A stretch of 9,794 nt of DNA from positions 357 through 10,150 of the forward strand of contig PLZZ01000058.1 in NCBI GenBank assembly GCA_003153585.1. The letters are read 5' to 3'. A program made the translations under genes and the position numbers. Below, piece after piece: positions 5,331 through 9,794 of the stretch. The notes under the pieces were generated by a model. It made no database searches, had not been told where the DNA came from, and worked only from the letters and a program-made list of their open reading frames with translations. The DNA comes from Acidobacteriota bacterium (lineage in GTDB: Bacteria; Acidobacteriota; Terriglobia; Acidiferrales; UBA7541). Each line of letters starts with the position of its first letter. The first letter of the stretch is position 1.

Positions 5331-7144
5331 TGCAGCTACCTCCCGCGCTGGAAGAAAAATTCACACAACTGCTGGGACGCTATCCGGTCAAACGGTCGGC
5401 GCTGATTCCCATGATGATGTACGCGCAGGACCAGTTTGGTTTCCTGAGTGATGAAGTTCTGGAAGAAATTGCCAAACGAGTTGGCCTGAACATGCTGCAG
5501 GTGACCGAGACGGAAGCGTACTACTCGATGCTGCGGCGCAAGCCTGCCGGCCGCTATAACATTCAAGTTTGCACCAACGTTTCCTGCATGCTTCGCGGCG
5601 GAAATGAGCTTTACAAGCACGTACAGAAGCGGCTGGGCATCGGCAATAAGGAAGTATCGCCGTCCGGCACGTTTTCGCTGGAAGAGGTGGAATGCATCGG
5701 CGCGTGCACGGGGGCGCCGGCGATGCAGGTGAATTACGACTTCTTCGAAGAGCTCGATCCCGACAAAGTGGATTCGATCTTCGAGCAACTTCAAGACGGC
5801 AAGAAACCGAAGCCTGTCTCGGTGATTTCGGGCGCGTTACATCCGCGCAATCCGGCGGAAGTTCCGGTGATCAGCAAACGCTTCGGAATTCCTAACTCCA
5901 CGAACATCGACGTCTATCTGCAGAACGAAGGATATCAGGCGCTTGAAAAAGCCCTGAAGCAGATGACTCCCGAGCAGATTATCGATGAAATGAAGAAATC
6001 GAACCTGCGAGGACGCGGCGGCGCGGGATTCCCTACCGGAATGAAGTGGAGCTTCGTACCCAAGGACACTAGCAAGCCGAAATATATCCTTGCGAACGGC
6101 GATGAGAGCGAGCCCGGCACATCGAAGGACCGCCCTTTGATGGAGATGGACCCGCACCAGTTGATCGAGGGGATTCTGATCGCCGGGCGGGCCATCGGCG
6201 CGGAGCAGGGGTACATCTACATTCGCGGCGAGTATCACTACATAATCGACATCGTGGAGCGCGCGATCGGCGAGGCCTATGCGCGAGGCTACCTGGGGAA
6301 AAACATCCTAGGCACCGGATTCAATTTTGAGCTTTCGGCGCACACGGGAGCGGGTTCCTACGAGTGCGGCGAAGAATCCGCGTTGATGGAATCGCTCGAA
6401 GGCAAGCGCGGCTATCCGCGCATCAAGCCGCCATTCCCCGCCACCGTCGGGCTCTACGGTTGCCCCACAGTAATCAATAACGTGGAAACGCTCAGCACTG
6501 CGCCTGCGATCATTCGACAAGGCGGCGACTGGTACGCCGCGCTCGGAACGCCAAAAAACGGCGGGACGCGGCTGTACTCCATTTCCGGCCACATCAATAA
6601 GCCCGGAATCTACGAGCTGCCGATGGGTTTTAATTTGAAGCGCATGATTGAAGATGTCGCCGGCGGTATGAAGGATGGCAAGAAGCTGAAGGCGGTGATA
6701 CCCGGCGGAAGCTCGTGTCCGTTGCTTTCGGCGGATGAAATTGATGTAGCGATGGATTATGACTCGGTGGCGAAAATCGGCTCGATGCTGGGTTCGGGCG
6801 GCCTGATAATTATTAACGAGGAAACGTGCATGGTGGATCTGGCGCGGCGGATCATGCATTTTTATGCGCACGAATCCTGCGGCTGGTGCATTCCGTGCCG
6901 CGAGGGCACGGCGTGGTTGCGTAAATTGCTCGACCGCTTTCATGACGGCGGAGGCCGCGCCGAAGATATTCCGCTGATTGATGAGCTATCGAAAAACATG
7001 CTGGGCCGCACGTTCTGTCCGCTGGGAGACGCAGCGGCACTGCCGACCATCAGTATCGTGAAAAAGTGGCGGCACGAATTTGAAGACCACCTTCGCGGGA
7101 AATGTTCGTTCAAGCCCGCGGAGATGATCGTGGGAGCTTCCTAG
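5330..7144 (+). CDS. nuoEF: NADH-quinone oxidoreductase, fused subunits E and F
   Basis: This single 604-residue frame joins NuoE and NuoF, which together form most of the NADH-oxidising tip of complex I. The NuoE part (about residues 1-158) is a thioredoxin-like 2Fe-2S domain with ligands C81-x4-C86 and C122-x3-C126 (cluster N1a). A linker of about 20 residues follows (159-180). The NuoF part (about 181-604) begins with the standard SKRFGIPNSTNIDVYL. It has RGRGGAGFPTGMKW (227-240) and GDESEPGTSKDRP (257-269) for FMN and NADH binding, GAGSYECGEESALMES (340-355), and 4Fe-4S ligands C517, C520, C523 and C563 (cluster N3). All cofactor residues are present in both halves, so it looks functional. 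The ATG at 5330 overlaps the nuoD stop; an earlier ATG at 5285 would lie inside nuoD and is rejected. An in-frame GTG at 5867 could in principle start a separate NuoF. Confidence 0.95.
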   Translation: MQLPPALEEKFTQLLGRYPVKRSALIPMMMYAQDQFGFLSDEVLEEIAKRVGLNMLQVTETEAYYSMLRRKPAGRYNIQVCTNVSCMLRGGNELYKHVQKRLGIGNKEVSPSGTFSLEEVECIGACTGAPAMQVNYDFFEELDPDKVDSIFEQLQDGKKPKPVSVISGALHPRNPAEVPVISKRFGIPNSTNIDVYLQNEGYQALEKALKQMTPEQIIDEMKKSNLRGRGGAGFPTGMKWSFVPKDTSKPKYILANGDESEPGTSKDRPLMEMDPHQLIEGILIAGRAIGAEQGYIYIRGEYHYIIDIVERAIGEAYARGYLGKNILGTGFNFELSAHTGAGSYECGEESALMESLEGKRGYPRIKPPFPATVGLYGCPTVINNVETLSTAPAIIRQGGDWYAALGTPKNGGTRLYSISGHINKPGIYELPMGFNLKRMIEDVAGGMKDGKKLKAVIPGGSSCPLLSADEIDVAMDYDSVAKIGSMLGSGGLIIINEETCMVDLARRIMHFYAHESCGWCIPCREGTAWLRKLLDRFHDGGGRAEDIPLIDELSKNMLGRTFCPLGDAAALPTISIVKKWRHEFEDHLRGKCSFKPAEMIVGAS

Positions 7145-7150
7145 GACTCC

Positions 7151-9430
7151 ATGGCTGAAGTAAAACAAATTACGTTTACGATCAACGACGAGAAACTGAC
7201 CACGCCGGCGGGGACGCTTGTAATCGAAGCGGCTAAGGGCAAAGGCATCGAGGTTCCGTCGTTCTGCTACTACCCTGGGCTTTCGCTGCAAGCAGCTTGC
7301 CGCATGTGCCTGGTGGAAGTGGAGAAAACGCCGAAATTACAGACTGCGTGCACGCTCGTCGCGGTGGAAGGCATGGTTGTTAAGACCGATACGCCGCAGG
7401 TTCACAAAGCACGCAAGGACATGATCGAGTTCCTGCTTTCGAATCATCCGCTCGATTGTCCGGTTTGCGACAAGGGCGGCGAGTGCGAATTGCAGGACAT
7501 GACTTTTCGCTACGGGCTGGACCACAGCCGCTTCAATGAAGAAAAACTGCATTACCCGGAAGAAAAATGGTCGCCGCTGGTTTATTACGATGCGCCGCGG
7601 TGCATTCTGTGCTTCCGCTGCGTGCGCGTTTGCGATGAAGGCATGGACGTGAAGGCGCTGGGCATTGGTTCGCGCGGCGTGAATTCCGTGATTCTGCCGA
7701 ACAAACCGGGCGAGCTGGCTTGCGAAGAGTGCGGCATGTGCATCGATATTTGCCCAGTCGGCGCGCTCACGAGCGGAACTTACCGTTATCAGACGCGGCC
7801 GTGGGAAATGAAATATGTTCCGGATCCGTGCACGCACTGTTCGAACGGTTGCAAGACGACCCTTGGCGTGCGCAACAATGAAATTCTTCGCGCTAACAAT
7901 CGGGATCATTCCGGCGTCAACGGCGAATTCTTGTGCGCGAAAGGACGCTTCGGTTTTGATTTCACTCACAACCCCGAGCGCGTGCGCCAGCCGCTCATCC
8001 GGCGCGACGGCAAACTGGAACCCGCGAGTTGGGAAGATGCGCTGGAAGAAATCGCGCGACGTCTGAAGCAAGTTCACGAAAAACATGGCGGGAATTCGAT
8101 TGGTGTGATCGGGTCGAATCACACCACGAACGAAGAAAACTATCTGCTGAACCGATTTGCGCGGGCGACGCTGGGGACCAATAACATCGACCATCACCGC
8201 ACTGCGGATTACGCAGGGCTCGCAGCCATTTTGGGACCGAAGGCTAAAGACGCGCAGGCGACGATGGCGGATGTTTATAAGGCGAATGCGGTGCTGTTGA
8301 TTGGCAACGACGTCACGAACCAGAATCCTCTGGTCGCGTGGCAAATCCGCACTGGGGTGCGGCACCATCAAACGCGCCTGTACGCGATCAACGGACAGCC
8401 GAGCAAGATTCATCGCCAAGCCGCGCATGGCGTGGAAACAGCCAAAGGCGGAGAAGCTGCCGCAGTTCGTTGGCTGGCGACGGGTGAGGGCCAGTTCGAA
8501 CAGAGCGTTTCGGAATCGCTGGGACAGATGAAATCCGCGCTCGAAAAAGAGTCGGACGTGGCGATTCTATTTGGCGCCGATATTCAAGGCGGCGCGATCC
8601 GCGATCTGGTTGCGTTCGGCTCGCGTCTTGGCGGGCAGACGCGCTATATGGCGCTCGGCGATTATTCGAATTCTCGCGGCGCTGCCGATATGGGAATTCT
8701 TCCCGACCGGCTTCCGGGTTATGCGTCGCTCGCCGACAAGACCGAGCGGGAGCGATTCGGCAAGCTTTGGGGAGGGGAGATCGCTGCGACGCCGGGCTTG
8801 ACCGCTCGCGGCATGATGGAGGCTGCAGTCGCAGAAAAGTTGAAAGCGATGTACGTAGTGGGCGCGAATCCGGTGAAAACTTTTGAAGTTGCGCAACCAG
8901 ATCGCCTCGCCGGCCTGGAACTTCTTGTCGTACATGACATGTTTTTGACCGAGACTGCACAGCGCGCTGATGTGGTGTTGCCTGCGGCTTCGTCGTACGA
9001 AAAAGACGGCACGCTTACAAATACGGCCGGCGAGCTGCAGATGACGCATCGCTCGATAGACCCGCAAGGGCCGCGCAGCGATTTCGATTTGCTGCGCATT
9101 CTGTCGCACCAGCTCGGAATGCTCGGTCTTGGAACGCCGATTCGTTTGCGCACGCCGGAAGCGGCCTTCGATGAAATCCGCCAGAACGTTTCGGGATATG
9201 ACGTTTCGGTGGCCAGCCTGCTCGCGGGCGGCGCGCAACTCACCAGCGCGGCTTGCAAGTCGCCGGAGCCGAATTATCAAGCAGCTGCGGGCGCCGTTTT
9301 TTCGTCACACGATAATTTGTTTTCGAGCGGAACCCTGGGGCGCTATTGTTCCAGGCTCGCATCCACCAAAGAGGCTAAAGACACGCCGTGGAGTTCGTCA
9401 CCCAGCACGCAGTCCTGGTGGTATCGCTAG
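7151..9430 (+). CDS. nuoG: NADH-quinone oxidoreductase subunit G
   Basis: NuoG is the large iron-sulfur subunit that passes electrons from NuoF toward NuoI and NuoB. The protein has 759 residues. The N-terminal 2Fe-2S domain has C39-x10-C50-x2-C53-x13-C67 (N1b). H99-x3-C103-x2-C106-x5-C112 matches the His-ligated N5 cluster. Two ferredoxin motifs follow, C151/C154/C157/C161 and C191/C194/C197/C201 (N4 and a neighbour by family convention). C227-x2-C230-x3-C234-x27-C262 is the full set for the optional N7 cluster. Residues from about 275 onward form the molybdopterin-oxidoreductase-like domain, with YVVGANPVKTFE (568-579) and ADVVLPAASSYEKDGTLTN (606-624); no cofactor is expected there in complex I. 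TAGGA (7142-7146) precedes the ATG, six bases after nuoEF. The last 13 residues, Ser/Trp-rich, overlap the start of nuoH. Confidence 0.96.
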   Translation: MAEVKQITFTINDEKLTTPAGTLVIEAAKGKGIEVPSFCYYPGLSLQAACRMCLVEVEKTPKLQTACTLVAVEGMVVKTDTPQVHKARKDMIEFLLSNHPLDCPVCDKGGECELQDMTFRYGLDHSRFNEEKLHYPEEKWSPLVYYDAPRCILCFRCVRVCDEGMDVKALGIGSRGVNSVILPNKPGELACEECGMCIDICPVGALTSGTYRYQTRPWEMKYVPDPCTHCSNGCKTTLGVRNNEILRANNRDHSGVNGEFLCAKGRFGFDFTHNPERVRQPLIRRDGKLEPASWEDALEEIARRLKQVHEKHGGNSIGVIGSNHTTNEENYLLNRFARATLGTNNIDHHRTADYAGLAAILGPKAKDAQATMADVYKANAVLLIGNDVTNQNPLVAWQIRTGVRHHQTRLYAINGQPSKIHRQAAHGVETAKGGEAAAVRWLATGEGQFEQSVSESLGQMKSALEKESDVAILFGADIQGGAIRDLVAFGSRLGGQTRYMALGDYSNSRGAADMGILPDRLPGYASLADKTERERFGKLWGGEIAATPGLTARGMMEAAVAEKLKAMYVVGANPVKTFEVAQPDRLAGLELLVVHDMFLTETAQRADVVLPAASSYEKDGTLTNTAGELQMTHRSIDPQGPRSDFDLLRILSHQLGMLGLGTPIRLRTPEAAFDEIRQNVSGYDVSVASLLAGGAQLTSAACKSPEPNYQAAAGAVFSSHDNLFSSGTLGRYCSRLASTKEAKDTPWSSSPSTQSWWYR

Positions 9431-9794
9431 TCAAGATCGTCATTTTGCTTTTTTTGACTTTGACGACGCTGGCTTACCTTACCTGGTTTGAACGCAAGGT
9501 CGTGGCGCATATTCAATCGCGCTGGGGCCCTTACTACGTCGGAGCGCATGGATTGCTGCAGCCGCTTGCCGACGGAGTGAAATTCCTTTTCAAAGAGGAT
9601 GTGACGCCGCCGGGCGCGGATAAATTTCTGTACGTGCTCGCGCCATTCTTGGCGTTGTCGCTAGCGCTCACCACCATAGCGCTGATTCCCTTCGGCCCGC
9701 CGACGATTACGATTCTTGGGCAGCCCACGCAGCTGATTGTCGCGAACGTAAATATCGGCTTGATGTTTCTTTTCGCCATTACGTCCATCGGCGT
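9388..9794 (+). CDS. nuoH: NADH-quinone oxidoreductase subunit H, 3' end cut by window edge
   Basis: NuoH is the membrane subunit (ND1 homologue) at the base of the peripheral arm that lines the quinone entry tunnel. The window holds the first 135 residues. After the GTG start come a first membrane helix (about residues 8-29, AVLVVSLVKIVILLFLTLTT), then the diagnostic cytoplasmic segment WFERKVVAHIQSRWGPYYVG (33-52) and HGLLQPLADGVKFLFKEDVT (54-73). A second hydrophobic stretch (about 82-102) and a partial third follow. An in-frame TAA at 9376-9378 limits the start. GTG at 9388 is the only candidate that keeps the whole first helix; there is no ATG. AAAGAGG (9368-9374) is a possible but rather distant ribosome binding site. 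The gene overlaps nuoG by 43 bases in another frame, so coupled translation is likely. Confidence 0.93.
   Translation, partial: MEFVTQHAVLVVSLVKIVILLFLTLTTLAYLTWFERKVVAHIQSRWGPYYVGAHGLLQPLADGVKFLFKEDVTPPGADKFLYVLAPFLALSLALTTIALIPFGPPTITILGQPTQLIVANVNIGLMFLFAITSIG

Noticed and set aside
7337..8428. Long minus-strand open frame (363 codons) opposite nuoG
   Set aside because: It lies entirely antisense to a certain nuoG, its translation is Arg/His/Ala-rich with no family pattern, and it is explained by codon bias in GC-rich DNA. The same applies to 6308-6943, 8388-8960, 8567-9280 and 4368-4970.
1..9794. CRISPR array, tRNA/rRNA, phage or insertion-sequence genes, toxin-antitoxin or defence modules
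   Set aside because: Reading both strands showed no regularly spaced repeats, cloverleaf-like segments, transposase or nuclease motifs; every long plausible frame is assigned to the genes listed.

Overview
The window is a bacterial chromosomal segment, most likely from Acidobacteriota (Terriglobia/Koribacter-like). That placement is an inference from the style of the NADH dehydrogenase subunits, the divergent hypothetical protein, and the GC-rich intergenic hairpin repeats. It is not based on a marker gene. No rRNA, tRNA, CRISPR array, phage gene or transposase was seen.

Layout. (1) Positions 2-2016, plus strand: three tandem AHSA1/SRPBCC-fold proteins (the first cut by the window edge), then a small exported protein of unknown function. 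Gaps are short and each start visible in the window has a good ribosome binding site, so this looks like one operon. (2) Positions 2017-2296: a convergent intergenic region packed with hairpins, resembling a REP/BIME-type repeat cluster. (3) Positions 2297-3114, minus strand: a two-gene unit encoding an unrecognised protein with a C-terminal beta-sandwich-like region and a ThiS-type sulfur carrier, translationally coupled by an ATGA overlap. (4) Positions 3115-3226: a divergent promoter region with a good sigma-70-like promoter facing right. (5) Positions 3227-9794, plus strand: the start of a nuo operon for respiratory complex I, in the order nuoA, nuoC, nuoD, nuoE-nuoF fusion, nuoG, nuoH (cut by the window end).

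How it works together. The nuo genes encode most of the peripheral arm of NADH:quinone oxidoreductase. NuoEF and NuoG take electrons from NADH through FMN and a chain of iron-sulfur clusters. NuoC and NuoD form the connecting module at the quinone site. NuoA and NuoH are membrane subunits at the junction with the proton-pumping arm. The cluster-N2 subunit NuoB is not in its usual place between nuoA and nuoC and must be encoded elsewhere if the complex works; nuoI and nuoJ-N would be expected past the window end.

I did not find a clearly new biological system. The most notable points are the missing nuoB, the NuoE-NuoF fusion, the overlapping divergent -10 elements in front of a nuoA that lacks a Shine-Dalgarno sequence, the thiS gene without thiG beside it, and the intergenic hairpin cluster between direct repeats.
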